Origin: Warburgia ugandensis | Taxonomy: Eukaryota; Streptophyta; Magnoliopsida; Canellales; Canellaceae | Assembly (NCBI GenBank): GCA_035236585.1 | Contig: CP141132.1 | Coordinates: 18,823,945-18,887,944 of the forward strand | Length of the DNA: 64,000 nt | Reading direction: 5' to 3' | Shown: one piece after another, positions 23,791 through 38,800 of the stretch | How the letters are laid out: every line of letters begins with the position of its first letter | Numbering within the stretch: the stretch's first letter is position 1 | Made by a program: the position numbers and the translations under genes | The notes under the pieces: model-generated | Seen by the model: only the letters and a program-made list of their open reading frames with translations | The model's database searches: none | What the model was told of the DNA's origin: nothing

Positions 23791-25197
23791 GAGTTATAGG
23801 GATTACCACAAAGGAGTTACAGGGATACCAAGGGTAGCTCCCATCTAGAAGGTTCCTTACTATATGACTCTGGCAAAGCTCAAGGAGATAAAAACACAAC
23901 TACAGGAGTTATTTGATCATGGGTTTATTCACCCTTGCGTGTCTCCGTGGGGAGTTCCAATGTTATTTGTTAGAAAGAAGGATGGTTCTTTATGACTTTG
24001 TGTGGATTACAGGGCTTTGAATGGGGTTACAATGAAGACTAAATACCCCATGCCCCTCATCAATGATCTCTTTGACCAATTTTAGGCTACAAAGGTGTTC
24101 TCCAAGGTTGACTGGTGATCATCAATTGATGGTATAGGATGAGGATATCCCAAAGATGATGTTTTGAACTCAATATGGCCACTATGATTTTTAGTGATGC
24201 CATTCAAGCTGGCAAAAGTGCCAGCTACATTTATCAACCTAATGAATTGAGCGTTCAAGGATTTCCTAGAAAAGTTCATTATCGTGTTTGTGGACGACAT
24301 CCTCATTTATTCGAGTAGAATCAAGGGGCACTAGAGGATAGTGTTGAGCACCTTGAGACCACATCAATTATATGCTAAGTTCTCTAAGTGCAAGTTTTGG
24401 TTAGATCAGGTACATTTTCTTGGGCATGTGATTTCCAAGGATGGAGTAGCAGTTGATCCACAGAAGGTGGAGGCAGTGGGTAGCTGGCAAAGGCCCAAGT
24501 TTGTGACAAAGATGCACAATTTTTTAGGTTTAGCAGGCTACTACATGCGATTTATTGAGAGGTTCTCTCACATTGCTCAACCATTGATCACTTTAAGAAG
24601 GATGAACAAAAAGTTTGAGTGGATAGAGGACTATGAGGGAAGCTTCCAAGAGCTAAAATGGAGGCTCAAATCTACAACAATCTTCTCCCTACCTAATGAT
24701 GGTGGAGGTTTCATCTTGCATAGTGATGCTTTAGGAAAGGGATTAGAATGTGTCCTTATGCAACATGGTAAAGTGATAGTGTATGCCTCTAGACGGTTGA
24801 AGAAACATGAATAGAATTACCCCACACATGATCTATATTTGACTGCTGTTGTATTTGCATTGAAGATTTGGCAGCATTATTTGTATGGGGGGAAGTTAGA
24901 TGTTTTCAAAGATCACAAGAGCCTCAATTATATCTTCACTCAGTGTGACCTCAATATGAGACAAAGATGTTGGTTAGAATACTTGAATGACTTTGGCTTT
25001 ACCATTACCGATTAGTTCAGTCAGATACAAATGGATTATGTCAAGATGTTGTAGATGGCCTATGGTTCTAAGCTAGCTATGCATCTTGGGGTACTAAGAT
25101 GTACCATGATATGAAGAGGTAGTTTTGGTGGCCTGGGATGAAGATGGATATTGGTGATTGTGTTGAGCATTGCATGGCATTCCATAGGGTTAAGGTG
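23791..25197 (+). pseudogene. pol-type segment lying inside the 3' LTR
   Basis: It matches the element's own pol region from about 20110 to 21835 at roughly 85-90 percent by eye, in the same orientation, and covers RT (VPMLFV and the catalytic box near 24290), RNase H (about 24600-24960) and the start of integrase. It has no LTRs of its own and no obvious target duplication. On both sides the sequence passes straight into LTR sequence. Broken. Confidence 0.8.
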
Positions 25198-26526
25198 GTG
25201 CACCACAATTGGAAGAGCATGCACCCTACTATGGAGCTTAATTCTAACTACATACCTTCATTGTCTTGGTGCTAGAAAAGGATTACTAGTTATTTGAAAT
25301 TCATAGGAGGCTTTGAGGCATTGTGACATAGGGATTTTAAGTTGGATTTTAGAGAAATGCTGCTATTATAGCCTTCGAATTTGTAGCATGTTGTGTATGT
25401 TAGCATATTTCTATTCTTTTTGTGAATCTCAATTGCTTAAACTATACATATTACGCATAAACTTTTCTTGAAATTCTACATGAATTATCTTCAATTGTTT
25501 CTTATTTGATTGCTTTTAAATAATTCAATCCATCAAAGTAATATATTAGAAGTTATGATCTAGGGAATTCTAGTTTCTGATTATTGATAAATCTTTGTTT
25601 TTACAAGATTTACATGATGTATTGGAATGACTGCTTAAAAACACCATGCAGGTCTTCTATAATTACTTATAAAATGTTTTTATGGGATGGATTATGCTAT
25701 GAAATTAGTAGGTATGATAATCTATGTTAAAAACCTTGATTTCTAACTTAATCAGTGACTCTCAACTTTAAGAACCTTATACCTGAAATATGGATTTTTG
25801 TTTAAATTAACACTTAGAATATCTCTATTTAATTAACATAAATGTCTTCTTGAATTTTTCAATCCATTAAAGTGTAACAACCCCAAATTTTGTAAATACT
25901 ATTCTAGGCATTATTATGTGAAATTGGAATTTTAGAATATAATTGGAATTTTTATCCCAAAGAAAATAATTCTTTTATAAACTTAGAATTTTGAGTGGAA
26001 GCATGAATATTTGGAATGTACTCAAAAAATTGAGTTCAACGACATCAAGAACACTGAAATCGGATTATGGATGAATTTCACCCCAAAATTTTACTATTCC
26101 ATGATTAGGTTATGAGTTTTCAAGGAGTATATCTTTTTATAAAATTATAATTTGGAGCTAAAGCTAAAAGAATTAGCTAATACTTAGAAAATAAAATCCA
26201 ATGAGCTAAAGAATGCTAAAAATAGAATCCGGATGAGGAAGTTATGGGACTTGGAAGATAGGGGCAATATGGTAATTAAAAGATGCATGAAATTGAAATT
26301 ATAAAATCTGGATTCTGCTCATTGATACGAATCCAATGACACTAAGTTTTCTAAAATCAAAGGTTGGACGAATAAAGGATAATTTTCTGACAAAATGGTA
26401 TTTTAGTAATTTTACCAGTGGCTCCACTTGTAGAAATGCAGGTCCGATGGTGATGAGGTGTTGGGTGTGTAACAATCATACACGTTGACTAAACTTAAGC
26501 TGAGTAGAATGATGAGGATAAAATGC

Positions 26527-26722
26527 AATCATTCTAGGGTTAATATATAAAAAGAAAAGGGGGAAAAGAAATGAGTTAAATAACTAAGTGAAGGGGGCCA
26601 CATTTGATAATGGCACCCCCCAAACGAAATCATTCTAGGGTTAAAATATAAAAAGAAAAGGGGGAAAAGAAATGAGTTAAATAACTAAGTGGAGGGGGGC
26701 ACATTTGATAATGGCACCCCCC
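26527..26722 (+). repeat. 101-bp tandem duplication over the LTR TATA-like region
   Basis: Copy 1 starts at 26527 and copy 2 at 26628, both beginning AATCATTCTAGGGTTAA. Each carries a TATA-like ATATAAAAAG, a ggggaaaagaaatgag stretch, and ends in a C-run after TGATAATGGCA. They differ at only a few positions. Confidence 0.85.
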
Positions 26723-29151
26723 CACTTAAGTAAAACGATAAACAGATATTAGATCTATTTCCCAAACCTGACACAAACGGAAAACCTGAGGGGAGAAACA
26801 AAAAATGGGGAAGAAAAGAAGAAGATGAGCGAAGAAGAAGGAGAAGAGAGGAAGGGAGGTGGAAGGCTGACCTGCATGCCGGAGAAGTACAAGCCCACCT
26901 GAGAAGAAGAAGAAAAGGAGATTTTTGGGGGTTTTCATTGCCAAAAAAGGAAGGCCAAGCTAGGAAAAATGGCTACTTGGATGGTTAATCTGGACACCCA
27001 TTTCACTCTACAACAGGGGGTGATCAAAAGCCCTTCGATCCCATTGTAATCAGTGGAGAAAAAGGGGGGATTTTCATCTGGCCAGAAATTTCAGGACATC
27101 ACCAAAGACGACAAGAGCTCAGATCCTTGATCCGAGCTGGTCATCTTCTGCAGTTGGCCTAAAAGAACCAAAACCCCATGGTTTTGGATCGATCTGGGAT
27201 GATTTAGTCCGTCGATTGAAGAGGGAATTACTATGCGACCAGATCATGGAGGTTTCACTTGAAAGCAATGTCAATCTAGCTCATCCAAGGGTGGAGGAAG
27301 CACGAGAACACGCTTTGAAGGTAAGATCTGTGAAACCCTATTTCCAATTTGATGTATTTTGTTAAATCCGTTTGACTTTATGCTAGATCTTGAATTAAGG
27401 ATGATCTAATTGTCCATTTCTTAATTCAAACCTAGGATTAGGTAAATAAGTGCTTGATAAAGTCTGAATTTGACCGAGATCGTCGATCTAGGCTAGAAAC
27501 CGATTGAACAATCTTAACCGTCCAGTCGAGTACTGTTCATAGAGTAAAAATTTGATGCCTAATCATTGATCAGACACCATAGATGAATTAAATAGCCCTA
27601 CAATTACTATAATGTAGGAGGAATTGATAAATTTAGATGTAAACTGACTACAAACAGATCGAACGATCTTAGCCGTCCAATCAGTTACTATTCATATAGT
27701 AACTTTTTGACGTTTGATCACCTACCAAACACCACAGATGAATTCCATAGCTTTAAAAATAATAGGATAGTGACTAAATTGAAGAAATTAGATTCAAATT
27801 GATTGACCCACTTTAGGAAACATTGAAACTGAATGGATGGACCAGATCAGAGGTGATCAGGTCCTATAAAATGATTAGTAAGGATGTATTAAAGCTTAAT
27901 TAACTATCCTATAGCTTCAAATCATGTTAATAAATTTATATTAATGATTTGAGGCCAAATTTGGCTTACGATGTTAGATCTAATCGATCAGAGTTAGATA
28001 TAATTGTTAGATCAACACAAACATTATAAATAAATGATTAAATGACCAGCATTATTAATATTTAGTTTAATTATAATGAAGTAAGTTTTCGATTAGATAA
28101 CTTCATTTTTATAACCCAAATGGACCATTTTGACCCTTAGGACATGCAAATCACAAATCCTATAAGATATTAGAATTAGAAGCCTGCTAGAGATGATTTC
28201 GCTACCTTGGAGCCACGACTGAGATCAATCAAGGAATTTAGGCATGGGATAAGATCAAATTCTATGGTCCATACTATAAAAGTTGTTAAAAAGGATTATT
28301 CCCTTAGGATTATTGATTGATTACTTGATTTGGCAAATTTAGGTAAAGAACAAAGTCTAGATCAATATGGATCTCTAAGGCTTTATAAGCATCGTCGATT
28401 AGCTAGTGGGAAATGGATGAACTCGCTACAAAAGGTAGGTGGAGAATTAAGAAAGCATGTCTTAATAGTAATATGTATGTGTTTAAACATGATCTTATTC
28501 TTATGATAGATATTATACCACTTAATTTCTGCATTTCATATGAGATATGATGATGAAAAATGTTTACTTGTGAATTATGAGAATTTGTGATTTGAAAACC
28601 TACATGAATGACATGTTTATAATTAAAGCCTACTGAATGACATTAATAGATACACATGATCTATTCTTAAAAATATCATAACTATTATTATGATAAAAAA
28701 TACATTTATGGCACATGGGTACCATTACATCATATGTGATGTATGAGTTTAGGATTTTACATTACATCCTTGGTGGGCGATCACCTAATAAGTAAGGATT
28801 TTATAATTATTATGAGATATTCATATATATTATGGAAAGGGAAGATGCTTGTATATTATTATTTTACATCCAGGAGTGGTGGCTTGAGAGTTTTGATTTA
28901 GACAGGCATAAGCATGGAGATGTTATGCTAGGAGAGTTGTAGGGTTTGGCCACCTGCTCTCTGAAATTTATTATATGATAGATACCATGCCCAATGAGAG
29001 GTTTCATGTTGGGTGGGGCAATCATTGGAAGGCAGCCATTGTGACAACCATGGTCCCCCCATGCGGACATGGATTTTATTATTTTCACAGTTGGTATCAG
29101 TGGATTATTATGCACTATGGTGCGTATATGATAGAATGATGAGATTTGTAT

Positions 29152-29203
29152 ATGATGGCATGATGAGATGCCTTATATGGTGATGGCATGATGAGATGCC
29201 TTT
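29152..29203 (+). repeat. short tandem repeat in the solo LTR, 29-bp spacing
   Basis: GATGGCATGATGAGATGCC occurs twice with a related partial copy upstream (29136-29147). Confidence 0.6.
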
Positions 29204-32200
29204 CATGATGTTACCAGCAGTGGTTGGTGTATTATAAACCCAGTATGGAAGGGGTATGATTTTGAGACCCAATATAGTTTGGGAATGTAGGTTGGAAAAC
29301 CTATGGACTATGTTCATAACTTTGTATGACTTTTAACAATTTTAATATACATGTTATAGGCCTATATGCATATGCTGGAGGGCATAGTTTCATAACAGTT
29401 TTTGTATGGGGAAAGTGAATGGGTAGATATATTATGCAGAGTATGGTTCATAGAATTGGAGTATGGTATCATATGGAAAATGATAATGATAAATATTTAA
29501 AATACTAGGGGATTATATATATCATGTAAAGTGTAATCTCTAAAGTGGAATTATTATATTCATATGATGAAAAAGAATTATAAATAGCTACTTTATCAAT
29601 GGCTTGCAGATAATTGAACTATTAATGAAATTATTGAATTATGAACTATGTTGTAAACTTCATCCCATATAAGCATCATGAGGAACTTGAATATTTTAAT
29701 TGATGTAAAATGCTTAATTCATATATAATTAACATGTTTTCTTAAATCTCCCCTACCAAACATAGATACAGATAGTTAGGAGAAGTCAAACACAAGCAAG
29801 AGGAATTCAATAGCCATACTTCTATGCTTAGGTATATATTTTGTTAAAGTTTTTGTGTTGTGTAGTTAGTTATTTGGATTATGCTGCTTGGACATTTAAT
29901 ATAATGATTATAGGGGCTGTGTATGTGAACCACTGGATGGGTCATATTGTTTCATAAAATGTATGTCTATCTTCTATAAAAACTATATTATGTATAGTAT
30001 GGGAGTTGAGGTGACATCAGGGATTTTGGAAAAATGGATTTCAAAGAAAACTATCTTTCCCTATTTCTGAATTTTAAAATTAGACGCATGCCACCTTTTG
30101 AAAATAAATGCAAAAAGTTTTCATGAAAAATCCGGGGTGTCACAGAAACTAGTAGGCTCATTGTATTGCCTTAGAAAATACTTATTTTGGGTTTCTTGGC
30201 AAATCTCAACTTTTGTTGGCAAATCTCAGTTTTTCATGTTATACCTATTATACTTGGGTTTTACTAAAATCCCATTTTGTTCCATGCTAACTATATAAAA
30301 TGTATGCATTTTAGAATTATTTAATCTATCATGTTAGGTATACGTGGTGCATAGTCTAAAATTCCATGTTTTAGGAAATTGATCAAACTCAATTTCTAGT
30401 ATTCTGTATACTATGCTAAAGTCATGCATTTTTCCTTCAAAACTTTTAATGTGAATGGATTTATAACTTATGTAACTTCAATGAAATGGATGGAGGATGT
30501 TTAAATGATGATATGGAGAGGTGTTTTTGGGTGAACTGGCACTAGAACATAGCTTTGGAAGTAGACATGAATTTCTAGCCTTCTAGGCAAGGAAGTTGAC
30601 ACCTAGTTCTTGGTGGTGTTGTGGGGTGGTAATTAGTCAAGTAAAAATTAGAATAAATAGGAGTTTTTATGTTTCCTTTCATTGTTCATGAATATGCCTT
30701 GGAGTGGTTGAAGTCTCCTTTACCTAGGTGGTTGATTGACATGGATTATTCAAGGATAAGTGCATAGAAAATTATTGCATTTGACTTTCTAAGTTGCTTA
30801 TGTAAGGCCTGCATTTCTTTCCTTTGTATGTTTGGAGTGTAGTGGAGATTATTGGTAATGTGTGCATGCTTTTTAGGGGCTAATTGGAGGCAAATGCCTA
30901 AGGTGTTTTACTCTTAAAGTGGGAACATGATAAGCCAATAGCTCATGGGAAACTCATGCAAAAGACATAAATTTGAGGATGTAGTGCATATTACTGTTGT
31001 CCAAAACAGAATTCAAATGCCTAGAACATGTTTCCTTTGTGTTTGTTGTAAAGTCATATGAAAAACTTGGAAATAAATGACTACCACATAGTCTTTTAGA
31101 CAACATGAGTCATAGGGACGAATAACCTAGAGTTATGTTGTTGATGGAAAACTAATCAATGACATTAGATTTTAAGCTGAACATCTTATGAGTTTGGGGG
31201 CTCACTTTAGGTGTAACCACACAAAAATACTAAATTTATAGTGAAAGCATGAAAACACTTAACATAGGAAAGACAAGGAACTTTCACTAAATCACCTTAA
31301 CCTCCAAACCAATTAATGCGTACCTCTTGAAACTAATGTGAGTATTTTGTGAAGATAAATCTCTAATGAGCTCCTAGGTATTGGAATGAATTAAAGTATA
31401 CCAAAGGCATTTATGTGAACTAGACAATAAGTATTTTTGTGTGTTATGCTATGGTTACTTGAATTGTATGGTTTCATTGATAAAATTCCAAATTGTTTCA
31501 TTTGTGATTGTACATGAAAGTGTGGGAAACATGTAACATTTAGATTCATGCTGTTTCTTTTAGACTTGCTCATGACTACAAGTATGAAATGAAGAAATGT
31601 GGAAAATGGCTATGAATCTACTATTTGTAGGACTTAGTTTTGTTGTTGAGGATGCATGAATTATAACACCATGTATAGAAAGCCTTGCACTTTGAAATCA
31701 TTTGAGAATGCTCATTTTATACATGCAATTGTGTGCAAACTTGAACTTTTCTATATTCAAGTTATACTTGGTTTAGAAATTGATTTAACTCTTTAATTGG
31801 GAGTTTTTAATGGTATCGTTCTTGGAGATGCTGTAAGGCTTATGAGGTTTTGATTTGATATTAAGGGAAAAGCCGCTAGACATCAACTTGAGTAGGTAGA
31901 CCCTAAGGAATGTGTTCATTGAGTCTTCGTAAAGCCTAATGATATCCATGTGCACTGGACATGTTGATAGTCCAAGAGTGTTAGACTATGAGGGATGTGT
32001 GTTTGATGTCCAGGAGAGTTGGACAAATGGATAGTATGTGAGATGTGCTTGATGTACAAGAGAGTTGGACAATATGGGATGTGTTGTTAATGGTCCAGGA
32101 GTATTAGACATCCATGGAGGTCTCCGCTAGTAGGACATGTGTATCAATGTCCTTGTGACAAGACTAAATTGTGACCTCGTATGATACATATGGGTATTTG

Positions 32201-32996
32201 CATGATTTAACCAGCATGATTGCGAAATCATTACTATTTTTTGCATCAGAGCATCTCGCATTATTATTTTCATTATCAAGGATTTATTGATCGAGTTTTT
32301 GCATGAGAATTTTATTTAAATTGTTATCTGGAATTTTTTTAGTATTATGTTAATTATGCCAGATTGAGATAATTGTTCATTTCTAGCATACTTGTAAATA
32401 TAGATGTTCTATTGTTGAATATACATGCTATAATTAAACTTGAACACAATACATTGACTGTTAGTGCTATTTACATATGCATTCTCATTATTACCTATGT
32501 AAAAATTGTAAGGACTTTTGTATTATCTTTATTCTAAGGTGAGTGTTTATGCTCACTCTGCCACAACCATTCTAGGTGAGACGTCAACGAGGTCAGGAGT
32601 AGATGAGGAGGTGCTTCTATAGCTAAGGGATTCACATCACACTTTGGATGTACATGAGTGATAAAGTAGTTGGTTATATTAGAAGTTGAAATTTATAATA
32701 GATTATGTTAGTAGTTTGACAATAAGTTTAAGGTTTGCATTGTAAACCTTGCAAACAATTTATAGATGTGTGTTTTTATTTAGTAATTTAAATTATGACT
32801 TGCAGATCCCATGGCAACCAAAATTGACTTAGTGTGTTTTCCTTACTTTAATGTATATGAGAAGGTTTCAAATGTTAGATTCGATTTTGTAAGTGGGTCT
32901 TTTTAAATACACACACATATATAGTACAATTTTCTAACTTGTATTCAAAATAAAGAGAATTTCCAAATGTTATTTTTAGAAAACCAAGATGTGACA

Positions 32997-33001
32997 TTAA
33001 C
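32997..33001 (+). repeat. target site duplication TTAAC (right)
   Basis: Right partner of TTAAT at 14499-14503. Confidence 0.75.
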
Positions 33002-34076
<1,075 letters not shown>

Positions 34077-34413
34077 CCAATTGCAGCATCTTCCTCCTCT
34101 CCTCTCTCCCTCTCTCCCTCTCTCTCTATCTCTCCTATTAGTCTTCTCTCCCCCTCTTACTCAATCTCTCTTTCCTATCTATCCTTCTCTATCTTTTCCT
34201 CTATTTCCCTAACCACAGCACCAAGCCCTCTCTGCTTCTCTTTCTCTTGGTTTTATCCACCGTGAGAAAGCTAGATACTCATCTTCTATCTCTGTTTCCA
34301 GTAGATCCATAGATAGCATTGCAAGGAACTTGACTAGCACCTCTATACCACTCTTAGACTATCTACACTCAAACATAGACCCAGATAGAACCAAGCACTC
34401 TAGCTCATTCTTG

Positions 34414-34559
<146 letters not shown>

Positions 34560-35827
34560 CCATCATCACCCAATGCCATTCCTTCCCTCTTCTTTGCTCC
34601 ACTCCAGATCAATGCACAATGTGAGAATACCGCCTCTATCCTTCTCTCTAAGTTTCTAGTAGGAAATTGAAAACAATCACTAGCCGTCACCTACTTCCTC
34701 CTCTTCTGTCACCCTCTATCTATTGTCCAACATAGTGTAGAGCTCATCGGTTGCTCCCTTTCTTCTCTCCCACATTCTTTTGGTCCTTTATATTGACGCA
34801 GCAATGTACTAACAAATTCCCCTTTCCTTAGCTTCTCCTCTCTCCCCTTCTCCTTCCCATCACTAGTCATCGGCTAGTACTGCTTGAGCCACCTACTTCA
34901 CTGCCTAGGCCCAAAAACACCCTCTCCTACCTCTTTCTCTCTCTGTCGGCCGGCATCCTTGCCCAGATTGCACCAGCCACCCTTGACTGCCAAACCAGCA
35001 CCGACGACCCTTCACCCAATCTCTCATCTCCATCTATTAGCACCTTGCCCTTCATCCTAGAAGAAAACCCAAGTCGAGTTTTCTCCATTTTCTCTATTCT
35101 CTTCTTCCCTGCACCTCTCTTCTCTCCTCGACTTCATCAATTTTCCCTGATTCATTGTCTTCTTTGTTGCATCCCTCTGTTTTTTTTTAATTCCATTTGT
35201 GTCCCTATTCTGTCTATCCAGGAATAGCATAATCCAAATTAGTTTTGATTAAGCTCAACCTAATCAACAGTTAGGCTTAACAAACAAGATCTCTCTATTT
35301 CCTAATATATTTCACATTAGAATTTAAATTAATCTTCAGATCTTGTTCTTAGGATGTTTCTTAACATATATATTGCTTTTGATCTTCAATCTAAAATTTG
35401 ACAATTAGATCTAAGCCATCCAAAACCCAAAATCACTCTTTAGCCCAGATCATCTAAATTTTAGGGCATCTGATCAATCCAACCTTTAGATCTTTAATCA
35501 AAAGTACTATTGAGAGATTGATAAAGGCCGATCAAAGTTTATAATATCAGATTTGAAGAAATTGGCTGTAATCAAGCTAGGGAAGTAGATTTTATGTGTT
35601 TTTTTAGTTAATTTTCTATCTTTTGAAATTTGGATTTTTTTTAATTTTTAGTAGTTAAATATATTTAAGTTTATAATTTATTTTTAGTTATTTTTTCATT
35701 TAATTTAATTTTTAAACAATTTAATTTTATTTAAATTCAATCTTTTTAAGTAAAGTCCTCGTGGGATCGACCCGTACTAGCATCAACTATACTAGATAGC
35801 CCATGCACTTGTGGTAAAAATTCAACA

Positions 35828-38800
35828 AGTTTTTTACACCATTTTTGGGGACCTACAAAGGAGTTTTCATAAAACTTAATAAAAATTCAAAAAAATCCAA
35901 AAATTTAAAAAATCAAATATTTTAGGAATTGCATTGTTTTAGCATTTTAGGAATTTTTATTTGTATTTTTTATTTTTCTTAACATGTAGTCACTCTATTT
36001 TTTGAATTTGGTACTGACTGCTATTTTTACTTTTTTAGGAAATTGGAAAGTGGAGAAAATTAGGAAGTGGAGCTTCATCCAATAAATAAAATTTCCCTAC
36101 TTTCCTAAAATAGGATTTTTCCTTCTTTTTTTATTGAATCTTATAGTGAGACCCATTGTAACTTGCAATTTCCATTTCAATTTTAAAAAGGTTATATTAA
36201 AATAGGGCAAGTGTGAGATAAGGTGGCCTACATTTGATCATCATTAGAAACCCTACTGTAAGTTTTTCACACTCTTTTTATTTCTTGAATTAGGGTTTGT
36301 ATTATTAGAGTAAATTTACATTGTTTGATAGTATAATTGCATATAGAAAGCATATCTTATAATTGTTGCATTCTGGGGTTTGCATTAATTTATTATTTTT
36401 AATTGCATTTTTAGGGCACATTTAGTGCTTTAAGGTGATTTATATGTTGATTGAACTATCATAGAGTGTAAAAATTAATTAGTAAGGGGCCCAAACCCTA
36501 CAAGATCAAGAGTGAATTTAATCACCACCTCTTGGCCCACCTAGACTAATCACCACAAGCACGCAACCCAACCATTCCAATTAATTTAAAATTAATTAGA
36601 AGAGACCCATAGGGTCATCACATGCTCATAGAACCCTTGATAGGACACGATCTATTGTCACTCCAATGGCTTTTGAGCATTGTGGTTATAGTAGGTATCT
36701 TAAAATCCAAATAATTTTTCTATGCCTTCTATTGAGGTCTAAATGCATCTTGACACGAGGATTATATTAACCACTTTAGATCAGAACCTAACTTATAAGT
36801 AGTAGTTAAATCTAAAATAGAGGAGAAGCATTAGATTAGGCTAATCTAAAAGCACCAGCCTCACAAACATTCAAGAAAATCAAAATATTTGTGCTCGTTA
36901 GCCTTAGAGGATTGTTTGACTTTGTCCTTTAATTGTGTATCATTCTAGACACTAAGTTGCATCGTTTAGGATAGTCCTCTTCTTAAAAAAAAACAAAACA
37001 AAAAGACAAAAAGATCTTTCATTGTATACAACAATTTATTTTGTTGTATATAAAGATTGACTATAATGGCTTAGTAAGAAGGGGATAGATAAGAAATGAC
37101 TCGTACATGGAATAGGTTATTTGCCTCAAAGCAAGATACTGAATCATATCCAAAACCTTAGTACAACAATTACTATGCTTATTCTGAACCACAATATCCC
37201 AATTCTGCATGGCCATATAACTCTCCATATAATGATTATTATTAGAAGCTAGTGGATGCACCTCATGCATTCACAAAACCTAGCAATAACTACTATCTTG
37301 AGACAAATTACAAAGACTATAATGGATGGGCTAGGCATAATGAACAACCATGGTCTCAGGATTATTAACCATATCAGGAAGAACCAACATGGTCTTAACC
37401 TAATCAACCCTATAGAATGATCACAAAAACCAGGGACAACAGTCATTGTTTCAACCCGATCAATCCTTTCCCAGTACTCTTATGACACATTATGAGTCTT
37501 TTGAGTCGATGCCTTCAGTATAAAAGGAAGTCACATTCGACGAGACCCTTCAATTATTTGCAAAATCAACTAAACAATGTCATGAAGAGATTGGTCAATT
37601 ATATGTTGCATTAATGGAAAGGTTTGGAGAATTTGAACCAAATGGGAATAACACTGAGCCATTTATTAATAATGATAGGATGGAAATTTCAAGTGATCAT
37701 TTTGAAATACAAAGTCCCCAACCATCCATAGAAACCTTCAATATAGATATACGCAAGGAAGATATGAGTCATTGTTATGATTCTGATGAAGAGATATCCA
37801 TTGAGGAAGATAAGGAAAACTTAGAAACCTCCAACGCAAAACCACTCAATTCGTGTCTTGCTTATTTTTATAAAATTGATGAAGGCACATCCATTGAAGA
37901 GGTAAAGGAATTTTTGGAGATTGTGCTATTAATGAACACTTCTCAATAGTAGCAAGAGTAGAACCTCTTACATAGCCTAATATTCTAATTGAACCTTGTA
38001 ATGAGGAAGATGTACCTAATTGGAACCTATAGACCTTATTTGAACAACCACTAAATAGGAATTTAGGCTCACTAAAAACCTTACATGTGCCAATAGAACA
38101 GGAAGAGAAGAAGTCCATTGATGTACTAGCCCTACATCAACCAACTCTAGAATACACATTAGAAAATAATTAGGGTTTAAGCAAAACCATATTCCCTCTA
38201 TTAATATAAGACGAACCATTTTGGGAAGGGCAGAGTCAGCTTATACCCCAATTCTAGAACAATGTAAGGGAAATGAAGGAAAATAAATGGAATATTGTGG
38301 TCATTAATATGCTTAAATTTGGTTAAGAAAAGGACCCTCCACCTTCATATGGTCCAACATAATTTAAATTCATGGTAGTTCGCATTGTCATAATAATACC
38401 ACCTACTAAATTTTTAAGGTGGAGGAAATATATTGACTACCGAGAAATTTTGATGATAGGGGATCATCAGAGTGGTCCCACTCAATTTACAATCGTGGTG
38501 GTCTACTATGTTATAATGCTACCATCACCACGAATTTTATGATGGAGGAAAAATATTAACTATCGTGAGATTCTAAAGTGTGGGATTAGAAAAACTCAAT
38601 ATCAGTTAGCACTCACTAGGAGGCAACCTAAAGTTTTTTAGAAAATCTCAGTTTTCTGCATCACCCATATTCATTTTAGGTCCTACTTTTTAAACATTGA
38701 GGACAATGTTTCTTCAAGTTTGGGTATAGAATTCTAACAAATTCTAGTTTTTTAAAGTTTTTAGATGATTTCCTTAATTTAAAAAAAAATTTTAAAAATT

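Larger units (their letters stand above)
25873..30144 (+). mobile_element. solo LTR, 4272 bp, chromovirus-type, inside the gypsy 3' LTR
   Basis: It starts TGTAACAACCCC and ends CCGGGGTGTCACA. The host LTR is interrupted exactly here: flanks TAAAG (25868-25872) and GAAAC (30145-30149) are an imperfect 5-bp duplication, and the uninterrupted 5' LTR reads cattaaattagtagg at the matching place (about 15988). No coding domain is present. A 101-bp tandem duplication lies at 26527-26722 and a short GATGGCATGATGAGATGCC repeat at 29152-29203. Confidence 0.85.
14504..32996 (+). mobile_element. Ty3/gypsy chromovirus-type LTR retrotransposon with two secondary insertions
   Basis: Fossil element with long LTRs (14504-18868 and 22963-32996), a primer-binding site complementary to initiator tRNA-Met, degenerate gag and pol, and a polypurine tract. 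LTRs begin TGTAATA and end GAYA. The 3' LTR is enlarged by a pol-type segment (23791-25197) and a solo LTR (25873-30144). Without these, both LTRs are about 4.36 kb. The LTRs differ by roughly 15 percent in stretches compared by eye, so it is the oldest datable insertion of its nest. It is heavily broken (well over ten breaks) and inserted in CACTA sequence. The lineage (Tekay/Del-like) is inferred from LTR length and ends. Confidence 0.85.
22963..32996 (+). repeat. 3' LTR of the gypsy element, split by two insertions
   Basis: Three LTR segments, 22963-23790, 25198-25872 and 30145-32996, are collinear with the 5' LTR. Between them lie a pol-type segment and a solo LTR of another family. It ends GTGACA at 32996. 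Confidence 0.85.

Noticed and set aside
26726-26944. Phe/Leu-rich minus-strand frame resembling a membrane protein
   Set aside because: It is the complement of a purine-rich LTR stretch inside a solo LTR.
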